Notes under the pieces: model-generated
Database searches by the model: none
What the model was told of the DNA's origin: nothing
What the model saw: only the letters and a program-made list of their open reading frames with translations
Position numbers and translations under genes: made by a program
Assembly (NCBI RefSeq): GCF_014648515.1
Contig: NZ_BMRG01000013.1
Location: 131,188-195,187, forward strand
DNA: 64,000 bases
Direction: 5' to 3'
Origin: Saccharothrix coeruleofusca
GTDB taxonomy: Bacteria; Actinomycetota; Actinomycetes; Mycobacteriales; Pseudonocardiaceae
Part shown: positions 1-8,346 of the stretch, piece by piece
How positions within the stretch are numbered: the stretch's first letter is position 1
Layout of the letters: every line of letters begins with the position of its first letter

Positions 1-154
1 CTCGCCCGACCTGGCGCTGGCCGCCTGCTGGGCGGGCCACGTGCACGCCATGGCCGGGCAGCGGCTGGTGCCGCGCACCGGCCTGACCGGGATGCTGGCG
101 CGCGAACTGCTCGACGAGGTGCCGCAGGTGCTGGTGGAGCTGCGCACGCGTTAG
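1..154 (+). CDS. C-terminal end of probable NAD(P)H-hydrate dehydratase (partial)
   Basis: Only about the last 50 codons are inside the window, read in the frame starting at base 2 and ending in TAG at 152-154. The peptide has an Ala-Ala-Cys-Trp-Ala-Gly helix, a His-Ala-Met-Ala-Gly segment and a Gly-Met-Leu-Ala stretch followed by a Leu-Leu-Asp-Glu-Val-Pro ending. That order resembles the last helices of the YjeF C-terminal/NnrD kinase-like fold, which dehydrates damaged NAD(P)H hydrate. The active site lies upstream of the window, so this is a similarity call only. Confidence 0.5.
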   Translation, partial: SPDLALAACWAGHVHAMAGQRLVPRTGLTGMLARELLDEVPQVLVELRTR

Positions 155-173
155 CGCGCGAGCCGACGCCCGA

Positions 174-204
174 GCCCCTGGGTGCGACGTTCGCACCCAG
201 GGGC
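174..204. terminator. Hairpin between convergent genes
   Basis: A perfect 14-bp stem (GCCCCTGGGTGCGA and its complement) with a 3-nt loop lies between the stop of the upstream gene and the convergent ABC-F gene. There is no U-tract, as is common in high-GC actinobacteria. It could serve both strands. Confidence 0.6.
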
Positions 205-260
205 CGGGTAGTAGTCACCTGCCCGCTGGGGCGGGTCGGGTAGTACTTGCCGACGCGGGT
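188..260 (+). repeat. Convergent-gene intergenic repeat, copy 1
   Basis: Two related boxes, GGGTAGTAGT at 206 and GGGTAGTACTTGC at 238, start exactly 32 bp apart. The second continues into a GACGCGGGT segment that touches the stop codon of the ABC-F gene. The same two-box layout with identical spacing occurs at 41059/41091 and, inverted, at 45457/45425. No protein is encoded and the function is unknown. Confidence 0.7.
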
Positions 261-1888
261 CAGCGGGCTCTGCGCACCCGTGCCTCGTCCCACACCGGCT
301 CGTCCACCTCGACCACCTCGCCGTCCGAGCGGAACAGCAGGAAGCGGTCGAACGAGCGGGCGAACCAGCGGTCGTGCGTCACCGCCACCACCGTGCCGGT
401 GAACTCCTCCAGCGCCCGCTGCAGCGCCTCGGCCGAGGTCAGGTCGAGGTTGTCGGTGGGCTCGTCGAGCAGCAGCAGGGTCGCGCCGGACAGCTCCAGC
501 AGCAGCACCTGGAACCGGGCCTGCTGGCCGCCCGACAGGCTCTCGAACCGCTGGTCGCCGCGCTGGTCCAGGCCGTAGCGGCGCAGTGCCGCCATGGCCG
601 CGCCGCGGTCGCGACCGGGGCGGCCCGCGTCGCCGTGCCAGAGGATGTCCACCAGCGTCCGGCCGTGCCACTCGGGGTGCTGGTGGGTCTGCGCGAACAG
701 GCCGGGCACCACGCGCGAGCCCAACCGCCACGCACCCTCGTGCGCCACCTCGTCACCGCCCAGCAGGCGCAGGAAGTGGCTCTTGCCCGAGCCGTTGGAG
801 CCCAGCACGGCCACCCGGTCGCCGAAGAAGACCTCGGTGTCGAACGGTTTCATCAGGCCGGTCAGCTCCAGCGCCTGGCAGGTGATCGCGCGCACCGCGG
901 TGCGACCGCCGCGCAGCCTCGGGGTGACCTTCTCGTCCACCGGCAACTCCGGCGGCGGCCCGGCCTCCTCGAACTTGCGCAGCCTGGTCTGCGTGGCGCG
1001 GTACTTGGCCGCCATGGCCTCGCTGATGGTGGCCTGGACCTGGAGGGTGCGCACCAGCTCGCGCAGCCGCGCGTGCTCCTCGTCCCAGCGGCGGTGCAGC
1101 TCGGCCAGCCGCTCGATCCGGGCGGCGCGGGCGTCGTGCCACGAGGCGAACGAGCCGGTGTGCACCCAGGCCGAGTGCGCCTCGACGGTGACCACGTGGG
1201 TGGCCGCGACCGCCAGCAGCTCGCGGTCGTGGCTGACCAGCAGCACGGCCTTGGACGTCTCGGCGAGGCGCTGCTCCAGCCACCGCTTGCCGGGCACGTC
1301 CAGGTAGTTGTCCGGCTCGTCGAGCAGCAGCACCTGCTCCGGGCCGCGCAGCAGCGCCTCCAGCACCAGGCGCTTCTGCTCGCCGCCGGAGAGCGTGCGC
1401 ACCTCCCGGAACCGCGCGCGGTCGAACGGCACGCCCAGCGCGGCCACGGTCACCGTGTCCCACAGCACCTCGGCGTCGTAGCCGCCCACCTCGCCCCACC
1501 CGGCCAGCGCCTCGGCGTAGCGCAGCTGCGCGGGCTCGTCGTCGGCTTCCATCATCGCCAGCTCGGCCTCGTCCAGCTCGGCCGCCGCGGCGCGCAGCGC
1601 GGGCGGTGACGCGGCCAGCAGCAGGTCGCGCACGCAGCTGTCGTCGCGGACCGAGCCGACGAACTGCGGCATCACCCCCAGCCCGCCCTGCACCCGGACG
1701 CTGCCCGCGGCCGGGGTCAGCTCACCGGACAGCAGGCGCAGCAGCGTGGTCTTGCCGACCCCGTTGGCGCCCACCAGCGCCACCACCGAGCCCGCGCCGA
1801 CCTTGAACGAGACGTCGTGGAACAGCTCGCGCCCGTCGGGCAGGCGGAAGGCGAGGCCGTTCGCGTCGAGAAAACCCACGTGCGGCAT
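260..1888 (-). CDS. ABC-F family ATPase
   Basis: The 542-residue protein has two ATP-binding cassettes and no membrane segments, the layout of ABC-F proteins, which bind ribosomes and relieve stalling or antibiotic inhibition. Cassette 1 has Walker A GANGVGKT at about residues 40-47, signature LSGGEQKR and Walker B LLLDEPDNYLD. Cassette 2 has GSNGSGKS, LSGGQQAR and LLLDEPTDNLD. A charged, helical linker with an Arg-rich stretch joins them. Whether it is a housekeeping factor or an antibiotic-protection protein cannot be told from sequence alone. It converges on the upstream gene across a hairpin and repeat. Confidence 0.9.
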   Translation of the reverse strand: MPHVGFLDANGLAFRLPDGRELFHDVSFKVGAGSVVALVGANGVGKTTLLRLLSGELTPAAGSVRVQGGLGVMPQFVGSVRDDSCVRDLLLAASPPALRAAAAELDEAELAMMEADDEPAQLRYAEALAGWGEVGGYDAEVLWDTVTVAALGVPFDRARFREVRTLSGGEQKRLVLEALLRGPEQVLLLDEPDNYLDVPGKRWLEQRLAETSKAVLLVSHDRELLAVAATHVVTVEAHSAWVHTGSFASWHDARAARIERLAELHRRWDEEHARLRELVRTLQVQATISEAMAAKYRATQTRLRKFEEAGPPPELPVDEKVTPRLRGGRTAVRAITCQALELTGLMKPFDTEVFFGDRVAVLGSNGSGKSHFLRLLGGDEVAHEGAWRLGSRVVPGLFAQTHQHPEWHGRTLVDILWHGDAGRPGRDRGAAMAALRRYGLDQRGDQRFESLSGGQQARFQVLLLELSGATLLLLDEPTDNLDLTSAEALQRALEEFTGTVVAVTHDRWFARSFDRFLLFRSDGEVVEVDEPVWDEARVRRAR

Positions 1889-1930
1889 GGTGACCGCGCG
1901 CGGGCCGGGAAGCGAGTGAATTCCGGGAGG

Positions 1931-2176
1931 TCAGCGCCAGGTGTAACCGCGCAGCAGCATGAGCAGGGAGCCGAAGCCGATCGACGCCAGCGCTGGCCCG
2001 ACCACGCCCAGCACCAGCAGCAGCACGCCCAGGCCGCCGAACACGCCCGCGAGCGCGTAGTGCACCACCGGGTGCAGGGGGCGTCCCTCCACCAGCGCGC
2101 TGGCCAGTGCCGGTTCCTCCACCGCGAGCCGGTGCTCGATCTCGTCCAGCGTTCTGCGTTCCGACTCGCTCAGCAT
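1931..2176 (-). CDS. DUF3040 small membrane protein
   Basis: This 81-residue protein begins MLSESERRTLDEIE, matching the start of the actinobacterial DUF3040 family (an acidic, helical N-terminus with a Ser-Glu-x-Glu motif). One long hydrophobic region of about 35 residues follows, enough for one or two membrane segments, and the end is short and basic. The ATG at 2176 is chosen over upstream codons because GGGAGG lies at the right distance before it. Function of the family is unknown. It sits between ABC-F and zapE genes on the same strand. Confidence 0.8.
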   Translation of the reverse strand: MLSESERRTLDEIEHRLAVEEPALASALVEGRPLHPVVHYALAGVFGGLGVLLLVLGVVGPALASIGFGSLLMLLRGYTWR

Positions 2177-2246
2177 CGCCCACTCCTCCCGACTTCCCCA
2201 AGGCAGCAGAGCAGGAGTACCCGTGCGCGGGGCGGTAAACACCCGC

Positions 2247-3251
2247 TCAGCGGGACAGCGCTACGAGCCGGGACACCGCTCGCAGGTACTTCTTCCGGTA
2301 GCCGCCGTTGAGCATCTCCGGGGTGAACAGCTCCGACAGCGCCTCACCGGACACCGCCACCGGGATGTCCCGGTCGTATAGCCGGTCACCCAGCGCGACC
2401 AGCCGCAGCGCCACCGCCTGGTCGGGCGCGGGCGTCACGCCCCGCAGGTGCACCGCGGTCACCCCGTCGACCAGCCTGCCGTAGCGCGACGGGTGCAGCC
2501 GGGCCAGCCGCGCGCACAGCTCGGCGAAGTCGTCCAGCGTCGCCCCCGGCGTGCTCTCCGCCTTGGCCACCAGCTCCTCGTCGCTCATCGGCGGGGGCGC
2601 GTCGGGCAGGCCGCGGTGGCGGTAGTCCGGGCCGTCGACCCGCACCACGGTGAACTTCGCGGCCATGGACTGGATCTCGCGCAGGAAGTCCGCCGCCGCG
2701 AAGCGCCCCTCCCCCAGCTTGTCCGGCAGCGTGTTGGAGGTCGCCGCGATGGCCACGCCCGCCGCGGTCAGCTCCTTGATCAGCCGGGTGACCAGCATGG
2801 TGTCGCCGGGGTCGTCGAGCTCGAACTCGTCGATGGCCAGCAGCCGGTGCCCGGACAGCCGCCGCACGGTCTCCGGGAACCCCAGCGCGCCGACCAGGCT
2901 GGTCAGCTCCACGAACGTGCCGTAGGCCTTCGGACCGGGCACGGCGTGCCAGATCGAGGCCAGCAGGTGGGTCTTGCCCACGCCGAAGCCGCCGTCGAGG
3001 TACAGGCCGGGTTTGCCCGGCTCGGCCTGCTTGCGGAACAGCGATCCCAGCCAGCCCCGCTCGCCCGCCCCGGAGACCCGCTCGGCGAACGCCTGGCACT
3101 CCCGCACCGCCGCGGCCTGGCTGGGCTCGTCGGGGTTGGGCACGTAGGTGGCGAACCGGACGTCGTCGAACCGGGGCGGCGGGACCAGCGCCCCGATCAG
3201 CTCGTCCGCGTCGACGTGGGGATCGCGGTCGGACAGGCGAGGGGCGGGCAT
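2247..3251 (-). CDS. zapE: Cell division protein ZapE-like AAA+ ATPase (AFG1 family)
   Basis: The 334-residue protein has a Walker A GGFGVGKTH near residues 87-95 and a Walker B LLAIDEFELDD, with the spacing and the DEFELDDPGD sequence typical of the AFG1/LACE1/ZapE family. In Escherichia coli ZapE acts on the FtsZ ring under stress; the mitochondrial relative helps protein turnover. The role in actinobacteria is not established. It diverges from the RibD-like gene about 40 bp upstream, so the two probably share a control region. Confidence 0.88.
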   Translation of the reverse strand: MPAPRLSDRDPHVDADELIGALVPPPRFDDVRFATYVPNPDEPSQAAAVRECQAFAERVSGAGERGWLGSLFRKQAEPGKPGLYLDGGFGVGKTHLLASIWHAVPGPKAYGTFVELTSLVGALGFPETVRRLSGHRLLAIDEFELDDPGDTMLVTRLIKELTAAGVAIAATSNTLPDKLGEGRFAAADFLREIQSMAAKFTVVRVDGPDYRHRGLPDAPPPMSDEELVAKAESTPGATLDDFAELCARLARLHPSRYGRLVDGVTAVHLRGVTPAPDQAVALRLVALGDRLYDRDIPVAVSGEALSELFTPEMLNGGYRKKYLRAVSRLVALSR

Positions 3252-3290
3252 GGCCGAAGCCTATCGGCGTGCTGGGATGGGTTCGTGCAG

Positions 3291-4037
3291 ATGTTGTGGC
3301 CGCCACGGGGCGCTGAGACCACCGTCACCGAGGCCGAGCTGGAACGGCTCTACGACTACCCCGCCGACCTGGACCGGCCGTGGGTGCAGGTCAACTTCAT
3401 CGCCAGCGCGGACGGCGCGGTGTCGGTGGCGGGCAAGTCCGCCGGGCTGGGCAACGCGGCGGACAAGGAGGTGTTCCGGCTGGGCCGCGACCTGGCCGAC
3501 GTGGTGCTGGTCGGCGCGGGCACGGCGCTGGCGGAGGGCTACCGGGGGGTGAAGGCGACCGAGGTGCGCGCGCAGCGGCGGGCCCGGCTGGGGCTCTCCG
3601 CCGTGCCGCCGATCGCGGTGGTCACCGCGCGGTGCTCGATCGAGCCCACCTCCCCCCTGGTCACCGACACGGTGGTGCCGCCGATCATCCTCACCGCACA
3701 GGCCGCGCCCGCTCAGCGGCGGCGGGCGCTGGCCGACGCCGGGGCGGACGTGGTCGTCACCGGCGACGAGGCGGTGGACGTGCGGGCGGCGTTGCGGGCG
3801 CTGGACGAGCGCGGCCTGCGCCGGGTGGACTGCGAGGGCGGCCCCGTGCTGTTCGGCGCGCTGATCGAGCAGGACCTGGTGGACGTGCTGTGCCTGACGG
3901 TCGCGCCGCTGCTGGCGGGTGGTGACGCCGGGCGCGTGGCGACCGGTCCGGTGCCACCCGCGCCGCTGGCGATGGAGCTGTCCTCGGTGCTGCACCACGA
4001 GAGCGCGCTGCTGCTGAGGTACCGCCGCCGCGGTTAG
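3291..4037 (+). CDS. RibD C-terminal domain pyrimidine reductase family protein
   Basis: The 248-residue protein is a stand-alone RibD-C/dihydrofolate-reductase-like domain. It has VNFIASADGAVS near the N-terminus, a VLVGAGTALAEGY substrate-loop motif and DCEGGPVLFGALI near the C-terminus, all typical of the reductase half of RibD, which reduces the riboflavin pathway ribosylamino-pyrimidine with NADPH. No deaminase domain is present and no other rib genes are near, so the real substrate is uncertain. ATG at 3291 is used; an in-frame GTG at 3285 is an alternative. Confidence 0.82.
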   Translation: MLWPPRGAETTVTEAELERLYDYPADLDRPWVQVNFIASADGAVSVAGKSAGLGNAADKEVFRLGRDLADVVLVGAGTALAEGYRGVKATEVRAQRRARLGLSAVPPIAVVTARCSIEPTSPLVTDTVVPPIILTAQAAPAQRRRALADAGADVVVTGDEAVDVRAALRALDERGLRRVDCEGGPVLFGALIEQDLVDVLCLTVAPLLAGGDAGRVATGPVPPAPLAMELSSVLHHESALLLRYRRRG

Positions 4038-4074
4038 CCCCGATCGTTCGCGCCCCGGCCCGCCGACCGGACCT

Positions 4075-4100
4075 TGTTCTTGACCTGCAGGTCAAGAACA
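4075..4100. promoter_or_regulatory. 26-bp perfect palindrome, likely TetR operator
   Basis: A perfect 26-bp palindrome with half-site CAGGTCAAGAACA lies 16 bp before the chosen TetR start codon. A related half-site, CAGGTCAAGAA, recurs at 4743-4753 upstream of the metallo-beta-lactamase gene. This is the expected arrangement for a TetR repressor that controls itself and its neighbour. Confidence 0.8.
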
Positions 4101-4116
4101 GGGCATGCTCGTCCCC

Positions 4117-4695
4117 ATGGGCCGCCCCAAGGAGTTCGACCCCGAGCGCGCCGTCGCGGAGGCGATGGAGGTCTTCTGGACGCAGGGGTACGGCGCGACC
4201 TCACCCCAGCAGTTGGCCGACCGGCTGCGCATCGGCAAGGGCAGCCTCTACAACGCTTTCGGGGGCAAGCGCCAGCTGTTCGACCTCGCCCTGCGCCACT
4301 ACCTCGATCTCCGCGTCGAGGGCCTGGCGCACTGGCTGGAAGGAACGGCGCCGGTCAAGGACCGACTGCGCGAGGCACTGCTGTTCCTGCTGAGCAGCGA
4401 CCCCGACACCCTCGATCGCCGCGGCTGCCTGGCGATCAACAGCGCCGTCGAGCTGGGCCGCCTGGACGAGGCCGTGGCCACGCAGGTCCGAGGTTTGTTC
4501 GACCGGGTGGAGGGCGTCTTCGCATCGCTTGTCGCCCGAGGCCAGCGCGAGGGCGACATCCGCGGCGACGTCGACGCGAAGGCGCTGGCGAGCGTGCTGC
4601 TCAACACCGCCACCGGGCTCCTCGTCCTGTCGCGCCTGGAACCCGGACCCGACCGCCTGACCCGGGTCGTCGACACGACGCTGGCGCTGCTCTGA
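4117..4695 (+). CDS. TetR/AcrR family transcriptional regulator
   Basis: The 192-residue protein starts GRPKEFDPERAVAEAM and has a TetR helix-turn-helix ending in the GKGSLYNAFGGKRQLF recognition region (about residues 40-60). The C-terminal ligand domain contains RRGCLAINSAVE, as in TetR proteins of the YcdC/AcuR-like type. ATG at 4117 is preferred because it gives the usual MGRP start; the ATG at 4105 adds four residues. A perfect palindrome just upstream suggests autoregulation, and the downstream metallo-hydrolase is the likely target. Confidence 0.88.
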   Translation: MGRPKEFDPERAVAEAMEVFWTQGYGATSPQQLADRLRIGKGSLYNAFGGKRQLFDLALRHYLDLRVEGLAHWLEGTAPVKDRLREALLFLLSSDPDTLDRRGCLAINSAVELGRLDEAVATQVRGLFDRVEGVFASLVARGQREGDIRGDVDAKALASVLLNTATGLLVLSRLEPGPDRLTRVVDTTLALL

Positions 4696-4732
4696 CACGA
4701 CGGCCCACCGCTCGCCTTCGCGCCCGCCCACA

Positions 4733-4755
4733 TTTTGTACCCGCAGGTCAAGAAT
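4733..4755. promoter_or_regulatory. Second TetR operator-like site
   Basis: The segment contains CAGGTCAAGAA, identical to 11 bases of the half-site at 4075-4100, preceded by a degenerate left half (TTGTACCCG). It lies about 35 bp before the start of the metallo-beta-lactamase gene, so this gene is probably in the TetR regulon. Confidence 0.65.
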
Positions 4756-4789
4756 CTGTTCCGGCTCACACCACCCCTGGAGAAACGTC

Positions 4790-5650
4790 ATGGGCACCAC
4801 CCTGACCATGAGCACCTTCGACGCACCGGCCCGGCCGCTGAACATCCCGCTGCCCATCGACCCGCCCGAGGGTGGCTGGACCTGGCCGCCGACGTCGGTG
4901 ACGCTGATCGCGGGCGAGGACGACGCCGTCCTGATCGACACCCTGCCCACCGTCGAGGACTCCGCCGAGCTGGCCGACTGGATCGAGGCGAGCGGCAAGC
5001 GGCTCACGCACGTCTTCATCACCCACGCCCACGTCGACCACTACCTCGGCACCGCCGCGCTCAAGGCCAGGTTCCCCGGCGTCAAGGTCGTCTCGACCGC
5101 TGCCACCGCCCGCTTCATCGCCGAGGAGCAGAAGACCAGGCGGGACACCACGGCCTACGCCGCGATCTTCGCCGACGACATCGTCGGGGAAATCGTCATC
5201 CCCGAGGCGCTGCCCGCCGACGGCCGCATCGACCTGGAGGGCCACGACATCATCGGCGTCCCGACGGGCCAGTCCGACCTGAGCGAGTCCTCCTACGCCT
5301 GGGTGCCCGAGCTGTCCGCCGCCGTCGTCGGCGACATCGCCTACAACGACGTGCACGTCCCCCTGTTCGAGAGCAGCTCCGAGGCCCGCAGGGGCTGGAT
5401 CGCCACCCTGCGGGAGATCCAGAGCCGCGCCCCGCAGGTCGTCGTCGCGTCCCACCGCAAGACCGACGCCGTCAACGACGCGGGCTCGCTGGCCAAGACC
5501 ATCGAGTACGTCGAGCTCGGCGACGAGCTGCTCAGCGCCGACCCGCGCCCGAGCCTGGCCGAGTTCGTCGCCAGGGTGGTCGAAGCCGACCCGAGCCGCG
5601 CCAACGTCACGACGCTGATCTACAGCGGCGCCGTCCAGGGCCTCCGGTAG
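4790..5650 (+). CDS. MBL-fold metallo-hydrolase
   Basis: The 286-residue protein has the metallo-beta-lactamase fold signature HAHVDH at residues 79-84, which binds a two-metal centre, and a later VVGDIAYND motif carrying the bridging Asp. GGAGA lies about 7 nt before the ATG. Related enzymes hydrolyse lactones, thioesters or quorum-type signals; the substrate cannot be read from sequence. The gene follows a TetR regulator and has a matching operator half-site, so it is likely induced by a small molecule sensed by that TetR. Confidence 0.85.
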   Translation: MGTTLTMSTFDAPARPLNIPLPIDPPEGGWTWPPTSVTLIAGEDDAVLIDTLPTVEDSAELADWIEASGKRLTHVFITHAHVDHYLGTAALKARFPGVKVVSTAATARFIAEEQKTRRDTTAYAAIFADDIVGEIVIPEALPADGRIDLEGHDIIGVPTGQSDLSESSYAWVPELSAAVVGDIAYNDVHVPLFESSSEARRGWIATLREIQSRAPQVVVASHRKTDAVNDAGSLAKTIEYVELGDELLSADPRPSLAEFVARVVEADPSRANVTTLIYSGAVQGLR

Positions 5651-5743
5651 CACCGCGACCGGGCCGCGCCGATCCGGGACCGCGCCGGTCCGTGGGCGCG
5701 GCGGTTGCTGCGCGGCAGCCCTCGACCAGGCAGGATGTCCCCC

Positions 5744-6814
5744 GTGGCGCTCCCGTTGACCCCTCCCGTGCAGCCGATGCTGGCCAACGCCGTCGACGCG
5801 ATCCCGACCGGCGGCGACCTGGTCTTCGAGCCGAAGTGGGACGGCTACCGCTGCCTGGTGTTCCGCGACGGCGACGAGGTGGTCCTGCAGTCGCGCAGCG
5901 GCAAGCCGCTCAACCGGTACTTCCCCGAGGCCGAGGCGGCGCTGCGGCGCGGGCTGCCCGACCGGGTCGTGGTGGACGGCGAGCTGGTCGTGGCCAAGGA
6001 CGACAAGCTGGACTTCGACGCGCTGTCCGAGCGCATCCACCCGGCGGCCAGTCGGATCGCGCTGCTGTCGCGGACCACCCCGGCCGGTTTCGTGGCGTTC
6101 GACCTGCTCGCGCTCGGTGACCGGCTGCTGCTGGAGGAGCCGACGCACCGGCGCCGCCGGGTGCTGGAGGACCTGATCACGCCGGGTGACTCGGTGTACC
6201 TGACCCCGTCGACGGCGGACCCGGAACTGGCCCGGCAGTGGTTCGAGCTGTTCGAGGGCGCGGGCCTGGACGGGGTGATCGGCAAGCCGGACGGCCCGTA
6301 CGTGCCCGGCAAGCGCGTGATGGTCAAGGTCAAGCACGCCCGCACCGCCGAGTGCGTGGTGGCCGGGCTGCGCTGGCACAAGGACACCGAGCCCGGCACC
6401 GCGGTCGGGTCGCTGCTGCTGGGCCTGCACGACGCCCAGGGGGTGCTGCACCACGTGGGCGTGGTCGGCTCGTTCAAGGCCGCCGAGCGGCGCGAGCTGG
6501 CACGGGAGCTGAGCGGTCTGATCACCTCCGGCGAGCACCCGTGGGTCGGGCACGAGGACGGGCGCAGGCTGCCCGGCGAGATCAACCGGTGGCGCGGCAA
6601 GCACGCGGACTGGGTGCCGCTGCGCCCCGAGCGGGTGATCGAGATCGCCTACACCCAGACCGAGGGCGCGGCGCCCGCGCGGCTGCGGCACAACGGGCAG
6701 TTCCGCAGGTGGCGCCCGGACCGCGAGCCCGCCTCGTGCGGCTACGACCAGTTGGAGCAGCCCGCGCGCTACGACGTGGAGTCGGTGCTGCGCGGAGAGG
6801 TCCGGCCCGCCTAG
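5744..6814 (+). CDS. ATP-dependent DNA ligase (LigC-like)
   Basis: The 356-residue protein has the ATP-dependent ligase motifs in order: motif I EPKWDGYR with the adenylated Lys, a DGELV motif, FVAFDLLA, LDGVIGKP and the final VKVKHARTAECVVAG, followed by an OB-fold. This size and layout match the mycobacterial LigC type, which seals nicks in repair. GTG at 5744 is chosen because AGGA lies 8 nt before it; ATG at 5735 is possible. No Ku gene is adjacent; a separate LigD-type polymerase lies at 16161-17159. Confidence 0.88.
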   Translation: MALPLTPPVQPMLANAVDAIPTGGDLVFEPKWDGYRCLVFRDGDEVVLQSRSGKPLNRYFPEAEAALRRGLPDRVVVDGELVVAKDDKLDFDALSERIHPAASRIALLSRTTPAGFVAFDLLALGDRLLLEEPTHRRRRVLEDLITPGDSVYLTPSTADPELARQWFELFEGAGLDGVIGKPDGPYVPGKRVMVKVKHARTAECVVAGLRWHKDTEPGTAVGSLLLGLHDAQGVLHHVGVVGSFKAAERRELARELSGLITSGEHPWVGHEDGRRLPGEINRWRGKHADWVPLRPERVIEIAYTQTEGAAPARLRHNGQFRRWRPDREPASCGYDQLEQPARYDVESVLRGEVRPA

Positions 6815-6815
6815 C

Positions 6816-6848
6816 GGCTCCGGGTGCGAACCCGCCGCACCCGGAGCC
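6816..6848. terminator. Hairpin after the ligase gene
   Basis: A perfect 13-bp stem (GGCTCCGGGTGCG and its complement) with a 7-nt loop begins 2 bp after the ligase stop codon. There is no U-tract. Confidence 0.65.
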
Positions 6849-6870
6849 CCGGCGGTGCCAGGATGGTGGC

Positions 6871-7320
6871 ATGGTCGACGTGGACGGGTTGATCGCCGAG
6901 CTGGACCAGCGGATGCTGCGCGACTGCGGGCGGCTGTCGATGTGGCGCGTGGTGCACCGGACCACCGGCGTGGTCTACACGGTCGTGCTGATCCTGGTGC
7001 CCGCCCTGCTGGCCGCCGGTTTCGCCTCGTCGGAGACCCGGCTGGGCAAGGCGCTGCTGCTGGTCGCGGCCGTGGTGGGCGGGTTGAACGTGACGTTCAA
7101 GCCGTACCTGCACAGCCGCAAGCGGCGCAGCGACGTCAACACCATGCGCAGGCTGCGCGACGAGTTCCGCGGCGAGGTGGCCAGGGCGTCGGACCCGGCC
7201 GCGGTGTACGACAAGTACTCGGCCGCCTACGCCGCGGTGTTCGAGGCGCGCGGGATGGACCTGCTCGACGGCCAGCTCAGCACCGAGGACGCCGCGCGCC
7301 GGGAGCAGCCCGCGGCGTGA
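6871..7320 (+). CDS. Hypothetical membrane protein with two TM segments
   Basis: The 149-residue protein has two adjacent hydrophobic helices near residues 32-52 and 56-76, flanked by basic charges, and a soluble helical C-terminal part with a DKYSAAYAAVFEARGMDLL motif. The arrangement is reminiscent of SLATT-type two-helix membrane proteins, but the match is too weak to assign. The ATG at 6871 has AGGATGG just upstream. No function is proposed. Confidence 0.65.
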   Translation: MVDVDGLIAELDQRMLRDCGRLSMWRVVHRTTGVVYTVVLILVPALLAAGFASSETRLGKALLLVAAVVGGLNVTFKPYLHSRKRRSDVNTMRRLRDEFRGEVARASDPAAVYDKYSAAYAAVFEARGMDLLDGQLSTEDAARREQPAA

Positions 7321-7342
7321 CCACCGCGCACGACCTCCGGGA

Positions 7343-8254
7343 CTACACCTCCGGGCGCGCGCTCCTGGTGGCACCCACCGACGCCAGGACCACGCAGCCG
7401 ATCGCGACCCACTGCGCGGGCCGCAGCGCCTCGTGCAGGACGATCAGCCCGACGAGCGCGGCGACCGCCGGCTCCAGGCTCATGAGGATGCCGAACACGC
7501 GCGGCGGGATGCGGCGCAGCGCCTCCAGCTCCAGCGAGTACGGGATCACCGAGGACAGCAGCGCCACGGCCGCGCCCGCGATCAGCACCACCGGGTCCAG
7601 CAGCGCGGCGCCGGCCTCGGCGACGCCGAAGGGCAGGGCCAGCAGCGAGCCGAACACCAGTCCCAGCGCCAACCCGCGACCATCGGAGGTGCGGCTGCCC
7701 ATCGCGGTCGCCAGCAGGATGTAGCCCGCCCAGCACACCGCCGCCACCAGCGCGAACGCCACACCCACCCAGGACAGCCCGCCGTCGGCCCTGGTCAGCA
7801 GCAGCACGCCCACCGCGGCCAGCAGCGCCCACAGCCCGTCGACCCAGCGCCGGGACCCCAGCACGGCGACCGCCAGCGGGCCGAGGAACTCGATGGTCAC
7901 CGCCGCGCCCAGCGGGATGCGCTCGATGGCCTGGTAGAAGGTCAGGTTCATGGCGCCCAGGACCAGCCCGTAGCTCGCCACGACCAGCAGCGTGCGGCGG
8001 TCCAGCCGCAGCGACGGGCGCCACACCGCCAGCAGCACCACCGCCCCCAGCACCAGCCGCAGGGTGACCGTGCCCGCCGCACCCACCAGGGTGAACAGCT
8101 GCTTGGCCACGGCCGCGCCGATCTGCACGCTCACCACGCCCAGCAGCACCAGCGCGGGTGGGGGGATCGCGCCGAACGCCCTGGCCGCGAGGGCCAGCGG
8201 CCCCGTCTCGGACAACCTCCGCCTGGGAACCCGCTCCACGTGCACCATGACCAC
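7343..8254 (-). CDS. EamA/DMT-family transporter (RhtA-like)
   Basis: The 303-residue protein has about ten membrane segments in two EamA repeats, with features such as TFYQAIERIPLGAAVTIEFLGPL in the first half and PYSLELEALRRIPPRVFGILMSLEPAVAAL in the second (residue runs shared with RhtA-type exporters of threonine/homoserine). GTG at 8254 is preferred because GGAGG lies 8 nt before it; ATG at 8248 is an alternative. It is divergent from the adjacent lipoprotein gene. Likely an inner-membrane metabolite exporter; substrate unknown. Confidence 0.85.
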   Translation of the reverse strand: MVMVHVERVPRRRLSETGPLALAARAFGAIPPPALVLLGVVSVQIGAAVAKQLFTLVGAAGTVTLRLVLGAVVLLAVWRPSLRLDRRTLLVVASYGLVLGAMNLTFYQAIERIPLGAAVTIEFLGPLAVAVLGSRRWVDGLWALLAAVGVLLLTRADGGLSWVGVAFALVAAVCWAGYILLATAMGSRTSDGRGLALGLVFGSLLALPFGVAEAGAALLDPVVLIAGAAVALLSSVIPYSLELEALRRIPPRVFGILMSLEPAVAALVGLIVLHEALRPAQWVAIGCVVLASVGATRSARPEV

Positions 8255-8346
8255 GTCCCCATCCTCCCCCAGCCTGCTCACCGAAGTCTCACTTGGACTG
8301 TGTGAGGCTCTGCGGTACCCGAGACGGAAGAGGCAGGGGGACGACT

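Noticed and set aside
2448-3290. An extended N-terminus for the RibD-like protein running through the zapE gene
   Set aside because: The extra 280 residues are low-complexity and antisense to ZapE; the family begins near base 3291.
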